A stretch of 18,826 bases of DNA from DASUBN01 sp036263155 (lineage in GTDB: Bacteria; Pseudomonadota; Gammaproteobacteria; Natronospirales; REEB76). This document shows, piece after piece, positions 1 to 6,832 of this stretch. The DNA lies in the NCBI GenBank assembly GCA_036263155.1, contig DATAHN010000012.1, forward strand, positions 1 to 18,826, read 5' to 3'. The notes beneath the pieces were generated by a model. That model saw nothing but the letters and a program-made list of their open reading frames with translations. It made no database searches and had not been told where the DNA came from. The position numbers and the translations under genes were made by a program. Numbering within the stretch: the stretch's first letter is position 1; each line of letters opens with the position of its first letter.

Positions 1-120
1 TACTGCCGCGACCTCATCGACCTCGGCGTTCGCGACGCCCAGGCCCAGGGGGACAAGCTCCTGGCCTTCATCGAGGGCCATCCGGTGGAGCAGAACAACA
101 CCGTCCCACCCGCAACCTGA
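1..120 (+). CDS. C-terminal end of a possible patatin-like protein (partial)
   Basis: The reading frame is open from the first base to a TGA at 118-120, giving the last 39 residues of a protein whose 5' part lies outside the window. The visible tail includes LIDLGVRDAQAQGDKLLAFI, followed by a polar end. This resembles the C-terminal helix of bacterial patatin-like (RssA/NTE type) phospholipases, where a 'LI-x-LG-x-RDA' stretch precedes the end, but the piece is too short to be sure. The catalytic Ser-Asp dyad would lie upstream and cannot be seen. The next gene starts 10 bases after the stop, so the two are probably co-transcribed. That a gene ends here is well supported; the family is a guess. 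Confidence 0.4.
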   Translation, partial: YCRDLIDLGVRDAQAQGDKLLAFIEGHPVEQNNTVPPAT

Positions 121-130
121 TGGAGCGTCC

Positions 131-1528
131 GTGAAACCGGCCGTTTCCAGTCCCCGCCTCATCTTCGCCGCGGCGGCCCTGCCATTCCTGAACGTGCTGG
201 CCTTTGGCTGGCTCGCGGCCACCACGGTGATCTCCCGGGACCAGTGGCGGTTCCTGCCCATGGTGCAGGACTGGTATGCAGGTCGGTTCCAGTGGGACTC
301 GCTCTGGCTCAGCCATTCCCAGCACCGCACTCCGGGTTACAAGCTGGAGTTCCTGCTGAACGCGATCATCTTCAGGCTCGATATGCGCGTGGAGGTGATG
401 CTGGGTGCGATGCTGCTCGCGGGCGCGGTCCTGCTGCTGGCGAGGCATTTCCTCAAGACGCTTCCGGCCATGCCGGCGATGCAGCGGATGCTTGCGGCTG
501 CCGCGGTGGCCTGGCTCGCCTTGAGCCTCAACCAGTGGGACAGCCTGGTCTATGGCCTCGGTGCCGTTAGCGGATTCGGGCATGTATTCTTCTTCGTGCT
601 CTTCTGGTTGTGGCTGGATGCCAGCCTGCACCGCGACCCCTCGCCGCGGGATGTCGTCGGGCTCACGGCGCTGCTGGCATTCGTGCTGCTGTTCTGGGCG
701 GCGGGACATGGTCCCGCATTGCTTGCATCCGTGACGGCGGCGCTGCTGGTCACGGGGTATGGCGGCGGCATGGCATCGCCGCGCCGCACCCGGCTATATG
801 CGGCGTTGGCGGCGGCGGCGATCCTGGCCGAGCTTGTGTATTGGCTCGCCGGGCCGCTCGCGCCGGTGCGTAGCTCCAGCGCGGCGCACATCGGACAGAT
901 GCTTGCTGCACCAGGTCGCCTGGTTGAGTTCCTGCTCATGGCCTTGAGCGGCAGCGCCCTGCCGGTGTCGGGCATGGAGCACCATGGCTGGCCGCACGGC
1001 CTGACACTGTTCCTGGGAGCGGCCATCGGCGCCACTTACGCCATCTGCATCGTGGCGTTCATCCGCCGGCGCCTATGGTCCGTGAGCTACGTGCCGGCTT
1101 TCCTGATGGCCTATTCGCTGTTGGAGATCGCCTCGGTGCTCATGGTGCGTTTCGGAGAAGGTCAGGCCACGGCGGCCGCGCCGCGCTACGTGCTGGACAA
1201 CGCGCTCGGGCTCCTGGGTTGCTTCTGGACGCTGGTGCTCTGGCAGGCAGCACAGCCCCGGCTGGATGCGGCCTGGCGCAAGTATGGAGTGCCGGGACTC
1301 TCGGCCGCGGCGCTCCTCACCGCCGTGGCGGCTTCCGCGATGCTCTGGGGACACCTGGGCGAACAACGCCGCAATGTCCAGGCGGCGGTGCAGCAGGTGA
1401 GGGCAGGGGACTTCGAGGCTCAGGACTGGATCTGCCCCGACGTGCAGCTCTGTGCTGAGGGTGTCGAGTTCCTGCGGCGGGAAAGGCTGAACATCTTCAG
1501 GGACGAAACAGTCCCCATCCGGCGCTGA
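131..1528 (+). CDS. Uncharacterised polytopic inner-membrane protein
   Basis: This 465-residue protein starts at a GTG with a GGAG ribosome-binding site at 122-125. It has about ten hydrophobic segments, the first at residues 8-30 and later ones around 88-105, 145-162, 170-205, 222-240, 290-312 and 321-340. Between the first two lies a charged, aromatic loop (residues 36-68) with DQWRF, DWYAGRF and SHSQHR motifs. This layout, an acidic loop after TM1, recalls membrane-embedded GT-C glycosyltransferases and related uncharacterised families, but I see no diagnostic motif and do not assign an activity. The last 40 residues are soluble, contain two cysteines (ICPDVQLC) and end in an RRERLNIFRDE-like tail. 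It follows the partial gene by 10 bases, and its TGA directly abuts the rapZ stop on the other strand, leaving no room for a terminator. Confidence 0.75.
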   Translation: MKPAVSSPRLIFAAAALPFLNVLAFGWLAATTVISRDQWRFLPMVQDWYAGRFQWDSLWLSHSQHRTPGYKLEFLLNAIIFRLDMRVEVMLGAMLLAGAVLLLARHFLKTLPAMPAMQRMLAAAAVAWLALSLNQWDSLVYGLGAVSGFGHVFFFVLFWLWLDASLHRDPSPRDVVGLTALLAFVLLFWAAGHGPALLASVTAALLVTGYGGGMASPRRTRLYAALAAAAILAELVYWLAGPLAPVRSSSAAHIGQMLAAPGRLVEFLLMALSGSALPVSGMEHHGWPHGLTLFLGAAIGATYAICIVAFIRRRLWSVSYVPAFLMAYSLLEIASVLMVRFGEGQATAAAPRYVLDNALGLLGCFWTLVLWQAAQPRLDAAWRKYGVPGLSAAALLTAVAASAMLWGHLGEQRRNVQAAVQQVRAGDFEAQDWICPDVQLCAEGVEFLRRERLNIFRDETVPIRR

Positions 1529-2386
1529 TCACTTCAACTCATTGTGCTTGGTCAACACTTCACGCCCCTGCGCGCGGAAATGTTCGGCTAAACGTTCCAC
1601 TACGTACACCGAGCGGTGGTAGCCGCCGGTGCAGCCTATGGAGACTGTCAGGTACTGGCGGTTCGATGACTCGAACTTCGGGATCCAGTATTCCAAAAAG
1701 CTCTCGATGTCTGCGACGAACTTGCGCACCGGTTCGTGGCTGTCTAGGTATTTAGCCACCGCCAGGTCGCGGCCGGACAGCATCTTGAGGGTGGGTTCCC
1801 AGTAGGGGTTGGGCAAGCCGCGGGCGTCGAACACGAAGTCCGAGTCCCCCGGGATGCCGTGGCGGAAGCCGAAGGACTGGAACAGGAGTGACAACGCCTG
1901 GCGGCTCTCGCGGTGGATGCGGGCACGCACCAGCTCGCGCAGCTCGTGCACCGAGGTGCGCGAGCTGTCCAGCACCATGTCCGCCTCGTCGGCCAGGGGA
2001 CCCAGGAGTTCACGTTCGGCGCGGATCGCGTCCTTGAGGGAGCGGCCCTCGCCGGCCAGCGGATGGGGACGATGGCTCTCGCCGTAGCGTTTCAGCAGCA
2101 CCGCGTCGTCGGCGTGCAGGAACACGATCTCGCACTCGATGCCGTCGGAGCGGAGCTTCTTGACGGTCTGCGGCACCGCGCGGATATCCTCGGTGCGGTT
2201 GCGCGCATCCACACCCACCGCCATGCGCTGGTAGGCGGGATCGCCGGTGAGCAGGGTCTCGCGCACGAAGCTCTGCAGGTGCCCGGCCGGGATATTGTCC
2301 ACGCAGTAGTAGCCCAGGTCCTCCAGCATGTGGATCGCCACGGACTTGCCGGAACCGGAGAGGCCGCTGAGGATGACTAGACGCAT
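1529..2386 (-). CDS. rapZ: RNase adaptor protein RapZ
   Basis: RapZ (YvcJ/YhbJ family) is a cytosolic P-loop protein. In enteric bacteria it presents the small RNA GlmZ to RNase E and so tunes glucosamine-6-phosphate synthesis for the cell envelope. The 285 residues match the usual length. A Walker A motif GLSGSGKS lies at residues 8-15, followed by CVDNIP near 28-33. The family's C-terminal signature IGCTGGYHRS is at 250-259. The ATG start is set by the N-terminal MRLVILSGLSG sequence, although no good ribosome-binding site lies close to it. The C-terminal tail after the signature is short and ends KHNELK, without the cluster of basic residues known from the E. coli tail. It is the last gene of the lpt-rpoN cluster, but a terminator and a likely promoter separate it from hpf. 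No ptsN or npr flanks it. Confidence 0.95.
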   Translation of the reverse strand: MRLVILSGLSGSGKSVAIHMLEDLGYYCVDNIPAGHLQSFVRETLLTGDPAYQRMAVGVDARNRTEDIRAVPQTVKKLRSDGIECEIVFLHADDAVLLKRYGESHRPHPLAGEGRSLKDAIRAERELLGPLADEADMVLDSSRTSVHELRELVRARIHRESRQALSLLFQSFGFRHGIPGDSDFVFDARGLPNPYWEPTLKMLSGRDLAVAKYLDSHEPVRKFVADIESFLEYWIPKFESSNRQYLTVSIGCTGGYHRSVYVVERLAEHFRAQGREVLTKHNELK

Positions 2387-2417
2387 CGCGTGAATACTGT
2401 GGGTTTTGTGTCCTTAA

Positions 2418-2446
2418 ATTATCACATTTTCCTGAATCATCTTAAA
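2418..2446 (-). promoter_or_regulatory. Likely sigma-70 promoter for rapZ
   Basis: On the minus strand a -10 hexamer GATAAT (2423-2418) is preceded by TGT, giving an extended -10. A weak -35 TTTAAG (2446-2441) sits at the ideal 17-base spacing. Transcription would start near 2411, leaving a leader of about 25 bases before rapZ. The sequence is locally AT-rich against a GC-rich background and lies just after the hpf terminator, which supports independent rapZ expression. Confidence 0.5.
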
Positions 2447-2490
2447 AGCGTTGCGCACGTCACACCGGGCGCACCAGCTTTTGATGGGCC

Positions 2491-2520
2491 AAAAAGAAGC
2501 GGCGTGGGTGTCCACGCCGC
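2491..2520 (-). terminator. Rho-independent terminator after hpf
   Basis: Reading the minus strand, a perfect 9-bp stem GCGGCGTGG/CCACGCCGC with a 4-base loop (2520-2499) is followed directly by TTCTTTTT (2498-2491). It lies 27 bases beyond the hpf stop and would end the kdsD-to-hpf transcript before rapZ. Confidence 0.85.
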
Positions 2521-2546
2521 CGATCTCCACTCGGGTTAAGGGATAT

Positions 2547-2870
2547 TTAGCCGGGGACGGCGTTTCGCACCGAGGCCCGGTCACTGTGGCCGGAGAGCTT
2601 CTCCTTGTGCTTCTTCACCTGCCGGTCAAGCTTGTCCACCAGGCTGTCGATGGCGGCGTACATGTCCGCCTCCACGGCGTCGGCGAAGAGCTTGGCGCGG
2701 CTCACGTTGAGGGTGGCCTCGGCCCGGTGTTCCAGCTTGGACACGGTCAGCACCACGTGGATGCCGGTGACGTGGTCGAAATGGCGCTCCAGCCGCTCGA
2801 ACTTGTTCTGCACGTAGGTGCGGAGCGCATCGGTGATCTCCACGTGGTGTCCCGTAACGTCTATCTTCAT
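2547..2870 (-). CDS. hpf: Ribosome hibernation promoting factor (short form)
   Basis: HPF binds the decoding region of the 30S subunit in starved or stationary cells and helps convert 70S ribosomes into inactive dimers. The 107-residue protein is a single S30AE domain: it opens MKIDVTGHHVEITDALRTYV, continues with the KFERLERHFDHV helix and the NVSRAKLFADAVEADMYAAID strand-helix, and ends with a lysine-rich helix (KLDRQVKKHKEKL). It lacks the extra C-terminal dimerisation domain of long HPF, as usual in gammaproteobacteria. The ATG is preceded by a strong GAGGAG site. It lies 30 bases after rpoN, the standard rpoN-hpf order, and is followed by a terminator instead of ptsN. Confidence 0.95.
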   Translation of the reverse strand: MKIDVTGHHVEITDALRTYVQNKFERLERHFDHVTGIHVVLTVSKLEHRAEATLNVSRAKLFADAVEADMYAAIDSLVDKLDRQVKKHKEKLSGHSDRASVRNAVPG

Positions 2871-2900
2871 GTGTATCTCCTCTTGGTCGTCGTCTGTCTG

Positions 2901-4283
2901 TTACCCCTGATCGAGGCGTTTGCGCTCGTGGGCCGGGGGGATGGTCAGGGCTTCACGGTATTTCGCCACCGTGCGCCGGGCCACGTGCACCCCGCGGTCC
3001 ATGAGGGCCTTGGTGATGTGGTTGTCGCTCATCGGACGGCGCGGGTCCTCCTGCGCCACCAGCTTCTTGATCATCGCCCGGATGGCGGTGGCGGAGAATG
3101 CGCCGCCGTCATCCGCCGGCAGCTCGCCGGAGAAGAAGTGCCGGAACGCCACGCTGCCGCGAGGCGTGGCCATGTGCTTGTTGGCCACCACGCGCGAGAC
3201 GGTGGACTCGTGCAGCTCCAGTTCCTGAGCCAGGTCCTTCATCAGCAACGGCTGCATGGCCTCGTCGCCGCGTACCAGGAACCCGTCCTGCTTGCGCACG
3301 ATGCTCTGCGCCACGCGCAGCAAAGTCTCGTTGCGCATGCGGATGCTGCGCACCAGCCAGCGCGCTTCCTGCAGCTGCTGGGTCAGGTCCCCGCCGTCGC
3401 CCCCGCGGCGCAGCGCCGCTGCATAAGCGGCGTTGACGCGGATGCGCGGCACCGCTTCAGGATTGAGCTCCACGAACCAGCCGCTGCCGCGCCGGCTCAC
3501 CAGCACGTCCGGTATCACGTAGTCCACCGGGCTGCCGGCGATGGCGGCGCCGGGGCGCGGGTTGAGCTCACGGATCAGCTCCACGGCGGCGTCCAGCGCG
3601 GCGCGCTCCACGCCCAACAGTCGGCACAGGCGCACGTGCTCGCGGGCGGCGATGCTCTCCAGGTGGCTGGTGACGAGTGCGGTGGCGAGGGCGCGGACCG
3701 GGTCGGTCTTGTCGCCCTGGCGCAGCTGCAGCAACAGGCATTCCTTGAGGTCGCGGGCGGCGACACCGGGCGGGTCGAAGGCCTGCACCCGGTGCAGCAC
3801 CGCGTACATCTCGTCCGCTTCCGGCGCCTCATCGCTGTCCGCAAGGGATTGGCGGATGTCCTCGAGGGGCTCGGTGAGGTAGCCGTCGTCGTTGAGCGCA
3901 TCGATGATGGCGGCGCCGATGGCGGCATCCCGCGCGCTCATGCGTGCGAGCTCGAGCTGCCACAGGAGGTATTCCTTGAGGCTCTGGCCACTGCGTTCGG
4001 CGGGCCCGAAGTCGTCGGTCTCGTCGTCCCAGGTGCCAGCACTCTCCCGGCTGCCGGCGGCGCTGTCCCAGTCCACCTGGGGCTCCGAGGCTGCCGCGGG
4101 GCCGGCCTCGGGCTCCGGCGTGCCCGTGTCCTCACCGCGCTCCAGCAGCACGTTGCCTTCGAGGGCTTCCCGCACCTTTGCAGTGAGTTCCACGGCGGAG
4201 AGTTGCAGCAGTCCCAGGGCTTGGCGCAGCTCGGGAGTGAGACTCAATCTCTGGTTCTGTCGCAGGGCGAGGGTGGGCTTCAA
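2901..4283 (-). CDS. rpoN: RNA polymerase sigma-54 factor
   Basis: RpoN directs RNA polymerase to -24/-12 promoters and needs AAA+ activators to open them. The 460-residue protein is near the family's normal length. Region I is at the start (LRQNQRLSLTPELRQALGLL, for activator response), followed by an acidic region II rich in Glu/Asp/Pro (about 48-105). The core-binding domain follows, then a helix-turn-helix around ELHESTVSRVVANK, and the diagnostic RpoN box ARRTVAKYRE at 435-444. The start is a TTG at 4283-4281 with AAGGGG about 10 bases upstream. No in-frame ATG or GTG was found in the upstream codons checked, and the protein begins where the family normally does. It lies 132 bases after lptB, and that gap contains candidate regulatory elements. 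Confidence 0.96.
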   Translation of the reverse strand: MKPTLALRQNQRLSLTPELRQALGLLQLSAVELTAKVREALEGNVLLERGEDTGTPEPEAGPAAASEPQVDWDSAAGSRESAGTWDDETDDFGPAERSGQSLKEYLLWQLELARMSARDAAIGAAIIDALNDDGYLTEPLEDIRQSLADSDEAPEADEMYAVLHRVQAFDPPGVAARDLKECLLLQLRQGDKTDPVRALATALVTSHLESIAAREHVRLCRLLGVERAALDAAVELIRELNPRPGAAIAGSPVDYVIPDVLVSRRGSGWFVELNPEAVPRIRVNAAYAAALRRGGDGGDLTQQLQEARWLVRSIRMRNETLLRVAQSIVRKQDGFLVRGDEAMQPLLMKDLAQELELHESTVSRVVANKHMATPRGSVAFRHFFSGELPADDGGAFSATAIRAMIKKLVAQEDPRRPMSDNHITKALMDRGVHVARRTVAKYREALTIPPAHERKRLDQG

Positions 4284-4331
4284 GCGACAGGAACCCCTTG
4301 TGCTGCAAGACCCTGGACTTCGTCTGAGGAG

Positions 4332-4387
4332 ACCCCCCCGGTTCTGGAGGGGGGAGAAGACCGCACCCGCCCCATGCTTGGGGGGGT
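4332..4387 (-). promoter_or_regulatory. Competing C/G-tract inverted repeats in the rpoN leader
   Basis: The lptB-rpoN gap contains three homopolymer tracts: C7 at 4333-4339, G6 at 4349-4354 and G7 at 4380-4386 (plus-strand reading). The first can pair with either of the other two. ACCCCCCC (4332-4339) and GGGGGGGT (4380-4387) are perfectly complementary over 8 bp, while pairing with 4349-4354 gives a 6-bp stem with a 9-10 base loop. The two pairings exclude each other. This could be a leader switch or simply a stable leader hairpin; function is inferred from sequence only. Confidence 0.4.
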
Positions 4388-4392
4388 GATAA

Positions 4393-4407
4393 GCAATCCG
4401 AGGACCA
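4393..4407 (-). promoter_or_regulatory. Possible sigma-54 (-24/-12) promoter in front of rpoN
   Basis: On the minus strand TGGTCC (from 4407) and TTGCT (4396-4392) are placed so that GG and GC are separated by exactly 10 bases, the spacing required for sigma-54 promoters. The -12 element matches fully; the -24 element matches TGGCAC at four of six positions. Transcription would start near 4381, about 98 bases before the rpoN start codon. A match of this quality can occur by chance in GC-rich DNA. Confidence 0.35.
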
Positions 4408-4415
4408 TGCTTAAG

Positions 4416-5141
4416 TTATAGCCGAAAATTCTCGCCCAGGTAGACTTGACGGACCTCCTGGTTGGCGAGGATGCTGTCAGGAGTACCTTCCGCGATCACC
4501 TGGCCGGCGTTGATTATGTATGCCCGGCTGCATATCCCGAGCGTCTCCCGCACGTTGTGGTCCGTGACCAGCACGCCGATGTTACGCGCCTTCAGATGGT
4601 CGATGATGCGCTGGATGTCGATCACCGAGATCGGGTCCACGCCGGCGAAGGGCTCATCCAGCAGCATGAACGCCGGGTCCGCCGCCAGCGCGCGCGCAAT
4701 CTCCACGCGCCGCCGCTCGCCGCCCGAGAGCGAGATGCCGAGGCCGTCGCGGATGTGGCTGATGTGCAGCTCCTCCAGGAGCTCCTCCAGCCGATGCTTG
4801 CGGTCCTTGCGGCCGAGGTCCGAGCGGGTCTCGAGGATGGCGAGGATGTTGTCCTCCACCGTGAGCTTGCGGAACACCGAGGCTTCCTGCGGCAGGTAGC
4901 CTAGCCCCAGGCGCGCGCGCGCGTGTACCGGCAGCTTCGTCAGGTCCTGCCCGTCCAGGGTGATGCTGCCGCCGTCCGCCGGTACCAGTCCCACGATCAT
5001 GTAGAACAGTGTGGTCTTGCCGGCGCCGTTGGGACCGAGCAGGCCCACCACCTCGCCGCGCTCGAGGCCCAGCGATACCCCGCGCACCACCTCGCGGCGG
5101 CGGTAGCGCTTGACCAGGTTCTCGGCCTTCAGGGTGCTCAC
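4416..5141 (-). CDS. lptB: LPS export ABC transporter ATPase LptB
   Basis: LptB is the cytoplasmic ATPase of the LptB2FGC complex that extracts LPS from the inner membrane and pushes it along the periplasmic Lpt bridge. The 241 residues form one ABC domain: Walker A GPNGAGKT (36-43), Q-loop at Gln85 in LPQEASVF, signature LSGGE (138-142), Walker B FMLLDEPF (158-165) and H-loop His195 in TDHN. LPQEASVFRKLTVEDNI is typical of LptB. The start is a GTG (5141-5139) that overlaps the lptA TGA in a GTGA junction, pointing to translational coupling. It is followed by rpoN, the usual gammaproteobacterial order. Confidence 0.96.
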   Translation of the reverse strand: MSTLKAENLVKRYRRREVVRGVSLGLERGEVVGLLGPNGAGKTTLFYMIVGLVPADGGSITLDGQDLTKLPVHARARLGLGYLPQEASVFRKLTVEDNILAILETRSDLGRKDRKHRLEELLEELHISHIRDGLGISLSGGERRRVEIARALAADPAFMLLDEPFAGVDPISVIDIQRIIDHLKARNIGVLVTDHNVRETLGICSRAYIINAGQVIAEGTPDSILANQEVRQVYLGENFRL

Positions 5142-5791
5142 GGCGGGGTCCCTGCGTGGGTGGCGGCCGCCGGGGCGGGCTTCACGGGTCTGGCCGCGGT
5201 GGCGGAGGCTGGCGCGGCGGTCTTGGGCGGGAAGCTGATGTGCACCCGTTGCTCGTCGTCGCCGGCCTTGGCGATCACGCGCTGGGTGTCGGTGTTGTAG
5301 CGGATGCGGTCGGCGGTCATGAGCCGCTCGCCGGGCATGTCATCGGGCTTGGCCTCGCCATGCTTGTCGAGGTGGGCGGCATCCGCCACCGCCTGGCTCA
5401 GGCGCGCGTTATCGATGAGTACGATCTCGTTCTTGCCGGCATCGTAGGTGATCTCCCGCGCCTCGCCGTTCATGGGTGCGCCCTGATCCGGCTGCTGCAC
5501 GAAGGTAGCAGGCTGGCCGGTCACGTCAGCGCTGTCCAGCTCGTTGTTGACGATGTGCAGCACGGCCCGGTCGGCGGTGAGCACGATGCTGCCCTGGGTG
5601 ATGATCACGTGGCCGGTGTAGATGCCGGTGCCGCGGCTGTTGTCCTTGGGATCGCTGCGGAAGTCGCCATGGTCCGACTGCACGTTGATGGGCTGGTTCT
5701 TGTCGGTCTTGAGCGCCCAGGCGCCGCCGGCGGCCGCGAAGCCGCAGGCGAACGTGAGCAGCAGCAAGAGCCTACGGCTTGCTGGGTACAT
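5138..5791 (-). CDS. lptA: LPS transport periplasmic bridge protein LptA
   Basis: LptA polymerises into the periplasmic bridge between LptC and LptD along which LPS travels. The 217-residue precursor has a clear signal peptide (residues 1-26: positive MYPASRR, then leucine-rich core, ending AWA before LKTDKNQP). The OstA/LptA beta-jellyroll follows to about residue 150, with the family opening QPINVQSDHGDFR and the GTGIYTGHVIITQGSIVLTA strands. The last 30 or so residues are a Pro/Ala-rich low-complexity tail, longer than in the E. coli protein. The gene starts at an ATG inside the end of lptC (20-base overlap) and overlaps lptB at its own stop. Confidence 0.93.
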   Translation of the reverse strand: MYPASRRLLLLLTFACGFAAAGGAWALKTDKNQPINVQSDHGDFRSDPKDNSRGTGIYTGHVIITQGSIVLTADRAVLHIVNNELDSADVTGQPATFVQQPDQGAPMNGEAREITYDAGKNEIVLIDNARLSQAVADAAHLDKHGEAKPDDMPGERLMTADRIRYNTDTQRVIAKAGDDEQRVHISFPPKTAAPASATAARPVKPAPAAATHAGTPP

Positions 5792-6341
5792 AGAAGGCCT
5801 TGACGTTGGTGCGCAGCACCATGCGGTTGTCCTGCATGTAGCCGTCCATGCCGATGCCGGTCATGTGGCTCACGCCCTTGACCATGGCCACCGGGTCGTC
5901 GGTGGTGGCGATGTTGGTCTGCAGGTCCACCGTGAGGTGGTCGGTGTCTATCACGAGCGGCGGGCCGCCATGCTCGTCATGGTGGGTCATCTTCACGTGC
6001 CCGTCCAGGTACACGAGATTGCCGCCGCTCGGCTCCAGGCCATGGTCGGCCTCGGCGTACCAGGGCTCGCCCTGCTTGGTGAAATAGCGCATGCGTGGCA
6101 GGAATACTTCCACGCTGTCGTCGTCCGGATGGTGGATGATGCGCGGCGCCTCGAGTTCCGAGGCTGGTTTGCCCTTGAGGTCCAGGCTCGTCACGGTGGC
6201 GTCGGTGAAGTAATAGTCCGGCTTGTGGGTCTTGGGGCGCTCGCCCTGCAGACCCTGCAGTTCGGTCTCCCTCAGCAGCCACACGGTGCCGACCGCCACC
6301 GCCACCAGGAACAGCACCAGGGTGGTCAGGCGCAGGTTCAT
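5772..6341 (-). CDS. lptC: LPS export inner-membrane anchor LptC
   Basis: LptC is a bitopic inner-membrane protein that receives LPS from LptB2FG and docks LptA. The 189-residue protein has one N-terminal membrane segment (about residues 5-24). The rest is a periplasmic beta-jellyroll with the family's early PDYYFTDATV motif, the LPRMRYFTKQGEPWYAEADHG strands and a late VKGVSHMTGIGMDGYMQDN repeat-like stretch. Its ATG overlaps the kdsC stop in an ATGA junction, and its 3' end overlaps lptA by 20 bases, so the three genes are translationally linked. Confidence 0.92.
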   Translation of the reverse strand: MNLRLTTLVLFLVAVAVGTVWLLRETELQGLQGERPKTHKPDYYFTDATVTSLDLKGKPASELEAPRIIHHPDDDSVEVFLPRMRYFTKQGEPWYAEADHGLEPSGGNLVYLDGHVKMTHHDEHGGPPLVIDTDHLTVDLQTNIATTDDPVAMVKGVSHMTGIGMDGYMQDNRMVLRTNVKAFYVPSKP

Positions 6342-6832
6342 GCGTGCCCTTGGGCGGTGAGCAGGAGATCGCAGACCTCGCGCACCGCACCACTTCCGCC
6401 GGCGGCGGCGGTGACGTGGTGGGAGGCCGCCTTGATGACCGGCATGGCATTCGCCGGTGCCACTGCCAGGCCGACCCGTTGGAACAGCGGCAGGTCCGGC
6501 AGGTCATCGCCCACGTGGGCGGCCTGCTCCAGCGTGAGACCGAGCTTCTTGAGCAGGCGCTCGAGCACCGGCAGCTTGTCCTCGTCGCCCTGGAACACGT
6601 GGGTGATGCCGAGGTCGCGCATGCGGCGCGTCACCGCGGCGGAGTCGCGGCCGGAGATCACCGCCGCATCGATGCCCGCGGCCAGCAGGCGCTTCACGCC
6701 CTGGCCGTCCTGCACGTTGAAGACCTTGAGCTCCTCGCCGCCGGGGCCGTAGTAGAGGCTGCCGTCGGTGAACACGCCGTCCACGTCGAACACCACCAGC
6801 TTGATACGGGCTGCTCTCTCTCTCAGGTCCAT
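6338..6832 (-). CDS. kdsC: 3-deoxy-D-manno-octulosonate 8-phosphate phosphatase
   Basis: KdsC removes phosphate from Kdo-8-phosphate to give Kdo, the sugar that joins lipid A to the LPS core. The 164 residues form a C0-type HAD phosphatase without a cap domain, acting as a tetramer in known members. Visible motifs are DVDGV (residues 16-20, nucleophile Asp16 and acid/base Asp18), SGR (60-62), Lys86 and the GDD metal-binding motif (108-110). FNVQDGQGVK is characteristic of KdsC. The ATG lies directly after the kdsD TAG with no gap, and the stop overlaps lptC by four bases. Confidence 0.95.
   Translation of the reverse strand: MDLRERAARIKLVVFDVDGVFTDGSLYYGPGGEELKVFNVQDGQGVKRLLAAGIDAAVISGRDSAAVTRRMRDLGITHVFQGDEDKLPVLERLLKKLGLTLEQAAHVGDDLPDLPLFQRVGLAVAPANAMPVIKAASHHVTAAAGGSGAVREVCDLLLTAQGHA

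Noticed and set aside
2451..4421. Long plus-strand open frame (about 650 codons) opposite hpf and rpoN
   Set aside because: It is antisense to two certain genes, its translation is low-complexity (His/Val/Leu/Gly-rich) with no domain, and such frames arise from high GC at third codon positions.
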